A stretch of DNA of 64,000 nt from Akanthomyces muscarius (GCF_028009165.1 NW_026611617.1:382001-446000), one strand, 5' to 3'. Shown: positions 34,550 through 45,426, counted from the stretch's first letter. The notes: generated by a model not told the origin, from the sequence alone. Numbers and translations: made by a program.

Positions 34550-35660
34550 TGTATTTCTTGAGCTGTGAGAGGCTGTTTTGTATGTGTAAGAACGAGATCA
34601 AAGGTTGCGTAGCGGGGTGAGGGGTGAAGCTGGGCGAGCGGACCTACCTTGTCGTTGTAAGTGGGCTGACTACCTTGGTCGTGGGTGAGTTTTGCGTGAA
34701 GGTTTATTGCGGGAGGGGGGTATCTGGGAAAGAATGATGTTGTTTGAAGACGGTACGTTTTCCGGGAGGAAGGAGGAATGGGAAGAGTGTAGGATGTATG
34801 GATGTCTATTAATACTGGCAACTACGGAGCTTGCGGGGACGCAGGACAACGAAGGGTGAGGATGAGCTCTCTGACGTAGTGGCCGTAGGACATGCAGAAG
34901 AGGAATGGGCAAAGGCTACTAGCAACGTGGTGGGCGAGTGCGTCAGCGGGAATACAGGTGCTTGGTTGGTGATTGGGAGGATTACGGATTACTGGTAGAG
35001 GACCAGAGGATCAGAGGCGGACGATGCCGTGGCATGGTGAGGCTGTTGACTGGTGGCGGGGGAAACCGGTTTTTTGGGGAAAGTGTGGCGGTGGTGGTGG
35101 AGGGGGTGCAGAGGGGTGCGGAAGCTTGTTTCAGCTGGTGATGGCTGGTAAATGTGTGGACTGGAAAAGGGAAATGTGCGTTGGTGATGATCCGGGCGGG
35201 TTCACGTCATGATGGCGTAGTGGCAGGTAGGGTAGTGCAGGTGTTGGTGCTGGGGGAATACTGGTAGATTAGACTCGGCCGTGGGTTGCCGGCCGGGCTG
35301 TTTGTGGTCGATGAAGAATCAAGATGGACAAGACGCGACACCCGTAGCACGCATTCTCGTCCTTGTCAAGCTTGTCAAATTCGTACGCTTGTCAAATTGT
35401 CAGACTTGTGTAAAGCTTGTCACGAAGCGTTACAACCTGACAACGCGAGCTGGTTGGTATCGGCGATGGCGTGCATGCATGTTAAAATGGGCGTTTATCG
35501 TTGGGACGTGGCCAGCTCGGCACGGGCGCCGACGTCATACACTTGGAGGCGGGGATTGCTGGATGAAGGAAAGGCTCCTTTTGCCTGGGTGTTTGGGTGC
35601 TTGGCCCTTGGCTTCTATGCGGAGAGAGGCGGAGGTGGGTGGGTGGGGGATCATGGTACC

Positions 35661-35725
35661 GGTTGGAGGGCCCGGTTGGAGGGCCCGGTTGGAGGGCCTG
35701 GTTGGAGACCCCGGTTGGAGAGAAC
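35661..35725 (+). repeat. 13-bp tandem repeat (GGTTGGAGGGCCC)
   Basis: Units begin at 35661, 35674, 35687, 35700 and 35713. The first two are identical, the third differs at one base, and the last two decay. Confidence 0.85.
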
Positions 35726-36591
35726 ACGAGGGGATGATGACGAGATGGGCTAGACGCAAGCTATTGTTCTGCCAGTACAGAGCAAGGCAATTGGGAACAT
35801 AGGGAAGGGGGTAGGAGACAAACGGGAGGGTCGAGACTGGGCGATACCCCGGGGATGGACGACGGACGATGGACGGCTGCCAATGTCTGGGCGATGCTGG
35901 GCGATGCTAGCTGGACCATGTCGGTGGGGAATCGTGTGGCTCAGTGCGAGTATTTTACATCGCCAGCGGCGACGTTATCCAACGTTGATGAATAGCCAGG
36001 GCGGTCACAATGGAAAAAGTCAGAGTGCGCGTACTCAGTTCTCCTTGTACAGTGAGCGAGGTGTTTCCCCCAGACGGTGGCCAAGTTTCGTCTCCCTCTC
36101 GGACACGGAAAAATGTCGAGGTGCAATTTCTACCGCAGAGAGAAGAAAAATGGCACATGTCAATTTCAATGGCCACGCAAAGGCCTTGGCCATCGAATAA
36201 AAAAGCTCTGGCTGCGAGATGCTACTTACTACAAATGACTGACCAACGTTACCTGGGTACTCTCTGTGAGACGCACACCTGTCTGGCTAGGTACATGTGC
36301 GAAATGAGCGACAAGAGAATAACGGATTTCTGTACTTTGCCTGTCTGTCGGCAGCAGCTAGTTTCATGTCCATTATGTATATTTTGGCTTAGGCTTAGGT
36401 GGTCGTACAGATCGCGTCTTTTCGCTGGCGGCCACTCTGACTTTGTTGGCGCTGCTGGCTGCCTAGGTAGGTACCAAGGAACCGGTAACGTATTTAACTG
36501 GGATAGTTACGCACCTAGTTAACGCCAGGTTATTGACCTAAACTGGCGTCCTTGACCACTTACACGGCCGCTCTGCATGTCGACGACCTGT

Positions 36592-36640
36592 TTTTATTTT
36601 TATTCATTTTTATTTTTATTTTTATTTTTTATTTCTAGGG
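36592..36640 (+). repeat. ATTTTT-type microsatellite
   Basis: About eight T5-6 blocks separated by single A (once CA) form a low-complexity AT tract upstream of the SGNH esterase. Confidence 0.8.
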
Positions 36641-37190
36641 GTTATTGACTTTTGCAATAAATTAAAAACACCATGCGTATTTCTTCCCTTTTCCTCTCCG
36701 TACAGCTTAGCTAGATGCCCTTCCAATGACCATCCTTTGCCATCTGTTCTACAGTCCCAGTGGCAACTCTGGTCATCTGCCCGTCTCTGCCTGCCGAGCC
36801 ATCTCAACCACTAACAGCGCCGCACCTCACCACATGGCAGCCCACGCACTCTGCCACGAAAAGTATACATCAACACCGACGGCAACGGCAGCCCGCGTAA
36901 ACTGACTACATGCACCACCAACCCGACTTCCATTTCTATCCTGCTCTCTCGATTCATCGAACCTGACCCTGCCAGCCAACCATTTCGTCCGGCTAGCCTA
37001 CTTACCCTCCATCCTCACGCGCCAGTGAGCATGACGCGGCGCTACCCTTGCTAAGCAGGTAGACGGCCCTCGACAACTCTCACATCCGACGACAGCTCTC
37101 AGCTTTGCAAACCACATCCGCCTCCATCCTCTAGTCATCCTTCTCCGGCATGATATACGCCCTCGCCCGCTGCGACTTGATCCAGCCACC

Positions 37191-38504
37191 ATGACGAGAC
37201 CAGCTCTTCTCTTCCTGCCGCTACTCCTCCTCCAACCCGCCCACGCGCTGCCCGTCTGGCTGCGTCTAAGCTGGCCCTGGTCGCCGACGACGCCTGACAA
37301 CAGCACACTCCCCTCGCAGCCGCAACCAACTCCAGAGATCGCCCGCCGACGCGGACAGCCCGCCGATGGCTTCGACTTTCCGCACCGGCGAGGCTTCCCC
37401 TCGACCGGCTTCGTCGCCCTCGGCGACTCGTACTCTGCCGGCATCGGCACCGGCCTCAACGGCTCCGAAGTCGACTGCCGGCTCGGCAGCCACGCCTATC
37501 CCGTCCTCATCCGCAACGACATGATGTCTGCCCAGAGCGACCCCGACCGCAACGCCACCTCCAGCTTCCAGCACCTGTCGTGCACGGGGTCCACCATTGA
37601 CGACGTCCTCGCCGGCGGCGCCCGCTCCCAGATTGACCTCTTCAACACCACCGACTCGGCCGACTTTGCCCTCCTCTCCATCGGCGGCAACGACCTGGGC
37701 TTCTTTGACATTATGAACAGCTGCATCTTCCGCTTCTACTCCTTCTACTCGGGCACCTGCGAGGCCGCGCTGCAGCGCTCCGAGCAGCAGATTGCCGGCC
37801 CCGAGTTTGACCAGCGCCTGCGCCTGCTCATCATGGAGATCCTCGACCGCGTGCACTGGGAGAAGCGGCCCTGGTTCACTATTACCGTCACCGGCTACGC
37901 CCGCTTCTTCAATGCCGACACGGACGAGTGCGACGACTACTCGCTCGGCATGTGGTGGCGCGGGCCGAAGCTCAAGCGGGACCTGCGCCGGAAGATGAAC
38001 CGCATGGTCGTCCGCGTGAACCGGCGCATCGAGCAGGCCGTCCGTGTCATCAACGGCGCGTTTACGGAGCCGAGGGTCCTGTTTGTCGACTACGACGACG
38101 CGTTTGAGGGGCATCGCTTTTGCGAGCCCCAGGTGGTTGAGCCGGACTACCTGCGCAACGAGACCTGGTTCTTCCTGGTTGGGGGCCAGGACAATGACGG
38201 CTCGACCATGCCTCATGTGCCGCTGCCTCCGAACTCGACCCTTGAAGATCCGTGGCAGCTGCTGCAGGGTGGCGAGGCGGCTGCGCTGAACTCCATGTGG
38301 TATGTTCCTACATATTACGGCAAGACCTTTCATCCGGTATGTCAGTTTTCCATCTCTCTGTTTTATCCCATCTTTCGTTTTGTTTTCGGGCTGACTAACA
38401 CCGTCTAGCGGACAAAGGGCCACATGGCTATCCGCGACCGAGTCTACCAGACTTGGCGAGAAACCGACATTTTAGCTACGCAACCATCATTTGAAGAATT
38501 ATAA
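37191..38504 (+). CDS. Secreted SGNH/GDSL-type hydrolase (esterase/lipase-like)
   Basis: Exons 37191-38336 and 38409-38504 encode 413 residues. A signal peptide is clear (MTRPALLFLPLLLLQPAHAL, cut near residue 20). Catalytic blocks of the SGNH superfamily are visible: VALGDSYSAGIG with the nucleophile Ser80, the GGND block (SIGGNDLGFFD), and the C-terminal KTFHPRTKGH, where the His of FHP (near 381) would be the catalytic histidine, placed just before the 72-bp intron. Several N-x-S/T sites (NGS, NAT, NTT, NST) suit a secreted glycoprotein. It likely hydrolyses an ester bond outside the cell; substrate unknown. The frame runs unbroken across most of the gene, and the short last exon restores a typical ending. 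Confidence 0.9.
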
Positions 38505-39028
38505 ATTGACCACAATGATTGCGACGGAACAAATATAGCTCTAGTTTACTCCTTTTTTTTCTTCCTTTTTTTTTTCTTTCTTGTTTTAGCGCAGCATAGC
38601 AAGATATACCAGTCAATCGCTTTTTATTAAATGCTTCATTTCGCATTGGCTGGTGCTTAATTAAGCGCCGTCAATGGCGGCGCCCAAGCGGACACTTACA
38701 GTGGTCACTTATTACAGTGGTCTCTTACAGCGGTCACTTACAGCGGCCACTGCAATAATCAACGCTCCGCCGAATGCGGCCGGACTAACTTTGATGCACC
38801 GCTCCCCTGCACTCACTCTCCACGGCTGGTGCCTGTCCGCATCGAGCATCACGCGGCCCGCGATACAGTCATTGTTCGACCACGCCGCATCTGCCTGCGC
38901 GCGACATTCATCATTTTTCATCTTCCAAATCCCAGTTTCGTCACCTCCCGTCTCGCGCTACAACTTCAGCCCCCTCCCTTCCCGCTTTAAGCCAGTTTGG
39001 CATCTCTCCGCCCTTCCCATCAGTCACC
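38505..39028. promoter_or_regulatory. SGF73 promoter region / SGNH 3' side
   Basis: 524 bp. The first part is AT-rich (SGNH 3' untranslated region). The second contains a 13-bp tandem repeat at 38693-38751 and C/T-rich DNA near 38930-39000 close to the SGF73 start. Confidence 0.5.
38693..38751 (+). repeat. 13-bp tandem repeat CACTTACAGYGGY in SGF73 upstream DNA
   Basis: Units: 38693-38705, 38706-38721 (with a 3-bp insertion), 38722-38734 (first bases CTC), 38735-38747, then a partial CACT. They lie about 280-340 bp before the SGF73 start codon. Confidence 0.8.
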
Positions 39029-40436
39029 ATGGCCCCGGAAGCCAAAGGTATGCGCTGACCCACAGCTTCATCGCCAGCATCACCAAACAGCCTAACCATC
39101 GTCGCAGGCGCAAAAGACTCTACCAAGTCGGCGAAAAAAGACACCAAAGGCGGCACCATCAAATTAAAGAAGGCCCCCCCCAAGCACAACAAGCCCGGCA
39201 ACTGGCGCGACGGTAGCGTCGTCGAAGGTACGTGCACACCGACAAGATACCTGGTCGCACCACTAACACACTGTAGACGAAAAGAAGAAGAATGTCAGCT
39301 CGCCCGCCGCCTCTGCCGCATCCCCCGGCCCCGTTGTCAACCAGCTCGACGACGATGCCCGCGAGGCTTTTGCGACCGGCCGCCCCCTCGAAGATTCGCC
39401 CGACCTGCAGCAGTGCAAGCACTGCAAGAAGAGCATCTTGAAAACGGCCACCAAGGCGCATATTGCAGCGTGCCTAAAAGTGAAGAAGGAAAAGGCCCAG
39501 CGAAAGAAAGAGGCGAGGGAAGCGCGTGAGCGAGCCAAGGAGGCTGCGCGCGAGGAAGAGGCGCGTAAGGCGGAAGACAAGGATGAGGATGAAAGCGGCG
39601 GCGACGAAGACGACGATAAAAAGGGCGGCAAGCGCGCCGGCAAGAAACCCGAAGACAGCAAAGGCAAGAAGCGCAAAGCTGATGGCGAGCCGGAAAAGGC
39701 GCCCAAGGCCAAGAAGAAGAAAGATGAGCCCAAAGCCAAAGTGCCCAAGCCGAAAGGTATGACACCCATGTGCTTGACCATACCGCGCACTGCTAACATT
39801 TGTAGGACCCGTCGACGTCGAGCGCCAATGTGGTGTCATTCTGCCCAACGGCCAGCCATGCGCGCGTTCACTTACATGCAAGAGCCACAGCATGGGCGCC
39901 AAGCGGGCTGTCGCAGGCCGTTCTCTACCATATGACATGCTCCTTGCGGCATATCAAAAGAAAAATCAAGCCAAGCAGCAGAGTACGTCACTTCACGCAA
40001 TACATAATTTGAAAGCTGCCGCTAACCCACTGCAGAGGCTGCTCTGGATGCCAACGCCCCGGTGCCGGACGAGGACGAAGAGAACCAAGGCCCCGTCGAC
40101 TCGGACGAGGAAACTGGCGCCGTCATGGCCGCCCTCAGCGCCTGGAAGCCCAAGCCACTCGTGCCCCAGCCCGTCTTTGCCCCGATCAAGCGCCAGTACC
40201 AGCTCGCGCGTCTCCACGAGCAGCTCCAGATGGCCACCAACGGCGGCCGCACCAACATATTTCAGGTCATTGGCTACGGCGTGCAGAGGCTGCCCGAGGG
40301 CCATCCGGGCATGGAAGACGGCGATGCCGAAGGCGAGGATGCGGGCGTGCTGAGCTTTCCGACGTCGGCACGGTCAGCGTCGTTTGCAATTCCGGCGACG
40401 CCTTCAAGACCGGCATCTGCGGCGGCGAGGGGCTAA
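39029..40436 (+). CDS. SGF73: SAGA complex subunit Sgf73 (ataxin-7-like)
   Basis: Five exons (39029-39047, 39108-39227, 39277-39756, 39806-39982, 40036-40436) encode 398 residues. Sgf73 anchors the histone H2B deubiquitinase module to SAGA in the nucleus. Seen: an N-terminal segment with [17 protein letters not shown], a first zinc-binding element (CKHC at 93-96, then H..C in KAHIAACLK), a long Lys/Glu-rich stretch, and the SCA7 domain ([52 protein letters not shown]) with its C..C..C..H set. The C-terminal part ([17 protein letters not shown]) is also family-like. The first exon is only 19 nt; all four introns (49-60 bp) fall in phase 1 and join cleanly. Confidence 0.93.
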
Positions 40437-41159
40437 TGTTGCAGAGCTATGGGACGCATATACGGAGTTTGCATTGCTTGGGGCGTTTTGGCTTAGAGGG
40501 CACTTGCGGTTTGGCTGCAGGATCATGGTTTGAATTTCTTTTTTTGCTTTATTTTATACCCCGATTCTTTTTTTGATACGAAACGACGGCGGGGAGCATC
40601 TTTTAGTATGAGCATTGGATACGTACAGCGTATAATATCAGCGCAAATAGATTGATTACTGCATGAAGCGGCGCCGAATGAAAACGCATATCACAAAGTA
40701 CCAGTGACTGGTTCAAAAATAATTTCCAACGATGCTCTACGAGAACTAGCAATTCATCTTTGGCTTGAACATTTGGCGACAGCACTTGTAGCAAGGACTG
40801 TGGAGCTGCAATGTACCGACCGCCAACCACCCCAGATCGGCGTCAAGGGCCGGATGACGTCGTCGAACGGGCTCGGCAGTGGCACATGCTAATGCCGCGG
40901 TGCAACGGTGCGAGCTTCGGTCGGTCGTACGAGGGCAGGTTTCAATTCTACATTCTCACTTGCCATTGCAATTCTTTGACCACCACATCTCCATCGATCG
41001 CCTCTTCTCTTTTTTTGAGCGTCTCTGATCCGCTCTACAACCACATTGACACAGCCCACTCCCCGGCTGCCAGCTACAGTAGCCGACGCCGCCCGATCGA
41101 CTACATCTCGACCAGACCTGCTTTTCCTGCCCATCTCTCCCGAAAACCAGAGCACCGCC
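40437..41159. promoter_or_regulatory. Intergenic region before the ANT1-like carrier
   Basis: 723 bp. The first 200 bp are T-rich and should include the SGF73 3' untranslated region. The last 150 bp (CT-rich, with TCTCTTTTTTTGAG) are the likely carrier leader. No gene is seen. Confidence 0.5.
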
Positions 41160-42155
41160 ATGGCTTCCTCGCAAGCCCTCGAGGCGCTCGGCCACGCCAT
41201 CTCCGGCTCCTTTGGCACCGCCACGTCGACGGCCGTCCTCGCGCCGCTCGACCTCGTCACGACGCGCCTCAAGGTGCAGCGGCAGCTCGAGGACCAGGCG
41301 CAGTACGCGGGCGTGCTCGATGCCTTCCGCAGCATCGTGCGCGACGAGGGCGCCGCCACCTTTTACAGCGGCCTGGGCGCCGACGTCGCCAAGTCCATCA
41401 TCGACAGCTTCCTCTTCTTTGGCTTCTACAACTTCCTGCGGCAGCGCAGCGGCAAGGCGCCCGGCGTGCTGCAGGAGGTGGCGTTTGGGATGCTCGCGGG
41501 CGCGGCGTCCAAGGCCTGCACGGCGCCGCTGTCCAACGTCGTCGCGCGGCGCCAGATGACGCCCGCCGAGGAGGAGACGCGGTCCGTGGCGCAGACGCTG
41601 CGCGACATGCGCAGCGAGGGAGGCGTCGGGGCGCTCTGGGCCGGCTACTCGGCGACGCTGGTGCTGACGCTGAACCCGAGCATCACGATGCTGCTCAACA
41701 GGCGGCTCGCGGAGCGCGTGATCCCGATGCTCGAGGAGGAGATGGACGTGCCGGTCGCGTGGGTCGCGTTCCTGCTCGCCGCGCTGAGCAAGTCGGCCGC
41801 CACGGCGCTGACGTATCCCTTCCAGACGGCCAAGACGATGCTGCAGATGCCGAATGCGGGCTCGGACGAGGAGGATGGCGAGGGTGAGGAGGAGGAGAAG
41901 AGGAAGCGGAGGGCGAAGCGGAGGACGCTGTGGAAGAGGCTGGCGGCCGCGCTCGACAGGACGATATTCGGCATGATACTGAGGCTGATCAGGACCGAGG
42001 GGCTCAGGGCGCTGTACGATGGCATGGAGGGCGAGCTGCTCAAGGGCTTCTTTAGTCACGGGCTGACGATGCTGGCCAAGGGCTTCTTCCATCGGCTCGT
42101 CATTCGCGTGTGGCTCATGTCGCATGCGCGTCGTCCGCTCAAGACGTCGGGTTAA
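41160..42155 (+). CDS. ANT1: Mitochondrial-carrier-family protein, peroxisomal adenine nucleotide transporter-like
   Basis: Single exon, 331 residues. Three carrier repeats are visible with their P-x-[DE]-like signatures: APLDLVTTRLKVQRQL near 28-43, APLSNVVARRQM near 122-133 and YPFQTAKTMLQM near 219-230. The second and third are the less canonical forms found in the PMP34/ANT1 group. A charged insert (DEEDGEGEEEEKRKRRAKRR, about 235-260) sits in the third repeat. The group exchanges ATP for AMP across the peroxisomal membrane for fatty-acid activation. The frame is open upstream to 41046, but the ATG at 41160 (CGCCATGGC context) starts right before the first transmembrane helix. The subfamily is probable, not certain. 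Confidence 0.8.
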   Translation: MASSQALEALGHAISGSFGTATSTAVLAPLDLVTTRLKVQRQLEDQAQYAGVLDAFRSIVRDEGAATFYSGLGADVAKSIIDSFLFFGFYNFLRQRSGKAPGVLQEVAFGMLAGAASKACTAPLSNVVARRQMTPAEEETRSVAQTLRDMRSEGGVGALWAGYSATLVLTLNPSITMLLNRRLAERVIPMLEEEMDVPVAWVAFLLAALSKSAATALTYPFQTAKTMLQMPNAGSDEEDGEGEEEEKRKRRAKRRTLWKRLAAALDRTIFGMILRLIRTEGLRALYDGMEGELLKGFFSHGLTMLAKGFFHRLVIRVWLMSHARRPLKTSG

Positions 42156-42170
42156 ATGACAGCAGCAGCT

Positions 42171-42407
42171 CAGCAATGGTGTGCCACTTTTCATGTCCCA
42201 TGTATGTGTGTATATAAGTGTGTAGTATTTACAAGCAAGAGAGTGTTTTTGATCTTTTGAGCTAGAATTGGATCGGGTTAAAAGACACGTCCAGCAATTG
42301 TGTGTCCATTCTTTGCCCATGTATGTGTATATATATACAAGTGTGTAGTATTTACAAAGCAGGAGAGTGTTTTATTTTTATTTTTACATCTCTCCGCTAG
42401 CATTGGA
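42171..42407. repeat. Imperfect tandem duplication spanning the NOSIP 3' end
   Basis: Two copies about 100-115 bp long start at 42171 (CAGCAATGGTGTG) and 42292 (CAGCAATTGTGTG). Both contain CCCATGTATGTG, a TATATA stretch, AGTGTGTAGTATTTACAA, GAGAGTGTTTT and GCTAG.ATTGG. The last element of the right copy is the end of the NOSIP coding region with its stop codon (42397-42399); the left copy holds the matching CTAG at 42262-42265. Confidence 0.8.
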
Positions 42408-43590
42408 AAGCTACATTCGTGCGCTCCACGGTGTTGCCGCCGCGCGCCGAAAACCCCGTGCCTTCGGATTTCAACGCAATCATGCCCGTCGGCAGGTTCG
42501 GCGCGCGGCCCACGTCGGCCAGCGGCGTGTCGCAGACAAAGCACGTCGCGGCGGGGGCATCGTCCTGTCGGTCTTTGGCAGTGGTGGTTCTTGTCGCCGG
42601 CGCCACGAACTGCTTGATGCAGCTCAGGCACAGCACGTGCCCGCACGCGACGGCCATGGCCGGGCTGGACGCGTTGGTCAGCGTCTTGCGGCACGACGGG
42701 CAGATGCGCGTGTCCGGGGTGGAGGAGGACGACGAGGTGTCGGCTTGTTGCACGTCAAAGTGGATCGTGATGAGGCTCGGCAGGGTGAGCTCGTGAGGGC
42801 TGTCGCTGGCGGACGCGGGGCACACGGCGACGGGCTTGGGCTTCTTGGAGGCTTCGAGAAGTTTGGCGTCTTTGGTGGCGTCGGGCGTGAGGGAGGGTGT
42901 CCAGAAGGACGGCAACGAGGATTTGCTGGCCTGGATTCCGTGTGTTAGTCTTGCTCGCGGGTGTGTGTAGGTATAGCGTAGTTTTGCACCTTTTCGTCCT
43001 CAATCGCCCTTCTCGCTCTCGTTCTGTCCTGTTGCGCTATCCGTTGCAGCTCGTCTGCGTCGAGCTCGAATTTTCGCTTCTTGTCTGTAATTTGCAGCGC
43101 ATCGCTTTTGATCGCCGCGCTCTTCTCATCCGATTTTGCGGCAGCCGCGGCGGTGCCGGTAGCGAAGCCCGCCTGGGTGAGCTCAAAGTCGCGGACGGCG
43201 CGGCGCTGGTCCTCGTCGTCGTGGGCGGCGCGCGTCCGGGCCGTCTCGAGCTCCGCCTGCCGACGAGCCTTGTCCGCGCGCTTCATGTCCTTCTTCTGCG
43301 CGAGCATGTTGGCGAGCGCGCACTCGCGGCAGAAGACGTCGCCCCGGAGGCACGACACCGGGTCCCGCGCCAGCTCCAGGCACAGGCTGCACGAGCCAAA
43401 AGGCAGAAACGAGTCGCGGTGCAGGCGCGCCGACTTGGACGCCCAGTTGGCCTTGGCGAGGCTGCGCTCGTGCGACGTGAAGACAGGGCGCGTCGTATTT
43501 CGCTTGCCTAGGAAGGGGGGGGAACAAGGTCAGGTTCTGGCCGATGCCGGCTTGCAGATGGGAAGTGGAAGAGAACTTACTGTGCGACAT
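42397..43590 (-). CDS. NOSIP-family RING/U-box-like protein
   Basis: Exons 43590-43581, 43507-42990 and 42930-42397 encode 353 residues. NOSIP-type proteins are nuclear ubiquitin ligases linked to spliceosomes. The N-terminus MSHSKRNTTRPVFTSHERS is family-typical and leads to the first half-RING (FGSCSLCLELARDPVSCLRG, DVFCRECALANMLAQKK). A charged helical region follows, then the C-terminal RING (ICPSCRKTLTNAS, ACGHVLCLSCIKQF, TCFVCDTPL). The first coding exon is just 10 nt (ATGTCGCACA); without it the conserved MSHSKRN start is lost, so the 73-bp intron is well supported. The last codons lie in a duplicated DNA segment. It is divergent to tafazzin (328 bp) and convergent to the carrier (241 bp). 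Confidence 0.9.
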
Positions 43591-43918
43591 GATGGCTCTG
43601 AGGGTGCCGAATTTTCGGCTAGGTGGGCTGTTGGGGTGATTCTATGCTGAACGGTGCATTTCCTGGTTTTAACGCCGGAGGAATGTGAAATAATGTCGGG
43701 TCGAGAAGCGTTGTCGTTGGAGAAGGAAGAAAAAGTCGTTGCTCTACGGCTTGCGCCTGTAACCGTGGGGTCAAGCTAGCTTAGCTTACCCGATCGCGCG
43801 TCACAATCTTTAAATTTTGGCCACTTTTTCCCAATCACCCTTCCAAGTGCAATTGCACACCCGCACCAAGGACCACGCCGTTGGCTGCGTCTGAGGAGAG
43901 AACCGACATCCCTTCACC
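43591..43918. promoter_or_regulatory. Divergent promoter, NOSIP / TAZ1
   Basis: 328 bp between outward-facing starts. No TATA box is clear, and no gene is seen. Confidence 0.5.
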
Positions 43919-45074
43919 ATGTCTGGCTCATCCTCGCCGTCACCGCCGCCGCCGCTGCGCCGCGGCCTGGGATGGCGATTGGGCTCGACCGCCGTCATGG
44001 CCTCTGTCGGCGCCGTGTGCCGGGGCTTCCTCTACGCCTTCAACACCGTCGAGGTGACGGGCCTGCAGAACCTGCTCGGGGTGCTGGACAGGCGCAAGAC
44101 GCAAGGGAAAGATCGCGGCCTGATTACCGTGTGCAATCATCTTGCAGTGTGCGTCGCTGGGTTGTGGTCGAGAGAAAACTGGGCGTTGCTGACCTTGGCT
44201 GCAGAGTCGACGATCCTCTGATTTGGGGTATTCTTCCTATGCGCTATGCCTTTGACGTCGAGAACCTACGATGGAGTCTTGCCGCGCACGACATCTGCTT
44301 CAAAAATAGGTAGGCACCATGGCGCCGAGCTTGGACAGACCACCAGGCTGACCCTTTTCTAGCCTGACATCGGCCTTTTTCAACCTCGGCCAGACCCTCC
44401 CCACGCACCGACTATGGCATTCTGAACTCGGCGGCCTGTACCAGCCGACAATGACGCAAGCGCTCGGCCTGCTCTCCGGCCCCTCGTCGATGCCCAAAAT
44501 CACACACCCGACCTACTCCACCAACGGCACCGACGTGGTGCCCGCGCCGGGCTTCTATACGGCGAACCGCCACGCCTGGGTGCACGTCTTCCCCGAGGCG
44601 TGCTGCCACCAGAGCGACGACAGCAGCCTGCGGTACTTCAAATGGGGCGTCTCGCGGCTCATCCTCGAGAGCGACCCGGCCCCCGAGTTCGTGCCCATGT
44701 TTGTCGACGGGACCCAGCGCATCATGCCCGAGGACCGCGGCTTCCCGCGCTTCCTGCCCCGCGTGGGCAACCGCATCCGTGTCGCCATCGGGGCCCCCGC
44801 GGACGCAGACGTGCTTTTCGGCGCCTACCGCCAGCGCTGGCGTCGGCTGCGGGAGGGGAAGACGGACGAGGAGCTGAGGCACGGGCCCGAGGCGGTGCAG
44901 CTGCGCATCGAGCTGGCCAAGGCGGTGCGCGACGAGATTCTCAAGATGCGCGCGACGCTCGGCCTGCCGAGGGAGGAGGACGAGACGGCGGCGCTGGCGG
45001 AGACGTGGGACAAGGAGCCGAATAAGCGCAAGTTTAAGAGTCCGGTCGATGGAAGCCTTGTAAATAGACATTAG
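43919..45074 (+). CDS. TAZ1: Tafazzin, cardiolipin-remodelling acyltransferase
   Basis: Exons 43919-44148, 44205-44309 and 44363-45074 encode 348 residues. Tafazzin transfers acyl chains between phospholipids and lysocardiolipin on mitochondrial membranes. The acyltransferase motif HX4D is His74-Asp79 (CNHLAVVDDPLIWG), restored exactly by the first splice (donor GTGCGT, phase 2). Further family segments: RYAFDVENLRWSLAAHDICF, SAFFNLGQTLPTHR after intron 2, WVHVFPEACCHQ and RYFKWGVSRLILES (the Barth-domain region), and FVPMFVDGTQRIMPEDR. The N-terminus is Pro/Arg-rich with a hydrophobic stretch (STAVMASVGAVCRGFLYAF). The C-terminal helix is charged. The length and all motifs fit the family. 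Confidence 0.95.
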
Positions 45075-45426
45075 AAAGGGCTTTGCTCGCAGTTGTAGTT
45101 TTACTGTACAATATCATTTGCATAGACGGCTCTGCATTTTGCAGTCCTGTTCTTGGAATGGATCTGCTCAAGCAAAATCACCCTCACTATCCCATTTCCA
45201 AAGACGGCAGGTTCGCAACCGCATCAGGCCATGCCAATAAGAAATTCATTATTATAATCCCAGTTTTCCTATCTGAAAAATGCTGCCATAACTCCGTTCC
45301 GTTCATTGCCTCGCAAAGCTGCATCCCAGTTGCCGGGTGACAAGGGCCGAGGCTCTAATGACATGCTTGTAATCAACGCAACATCTCCAGCAGTCGCTCT
45401 CGCTATGCTATGCTCCGAGCCTATCT
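45075..45426. other. Convergent 3' region, TAZ1 / PHO85
   Basis: 352 bp between facing stop codons, AT-rich in the first half. No gene is seen. Confidence 0.6.

Larger units (their letters stand above)
34550..37190. other. 2.6-kb divergent intergenic region, repeat protein / SGNH esterase
   Basis: It holds both promoters. On the repeat-protein side AGGGG (stress-response-element-like) pentamers occur at 34620-34624 and 34714-34718. Further right are a 13-bp tandem repeat (35661-35725), a GCCTAGGTAGGTACC motif (about 36461-36475) and an ATTTTT-type repeat (36592-36640). The stretch before 37191 is C-rich with many CCA/CTC tracts, as in fungal leaders. No gene is seen. Confidence 0.5.

Noticed and set aside
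37266..38423. Minus-strand open frame of about 385 codons opposite the SGNH esterase
   Set aside because: Shadow frame with no motif; the plus strand has a signal peptide and catalytic blocks.
40956..42320. Minus-strand open frame of about 454 codons opposite the carrier
   Set aside because: An Arg/His/Gln-rich shadow of the GC-rich carrier gene, with no recognisable domain.
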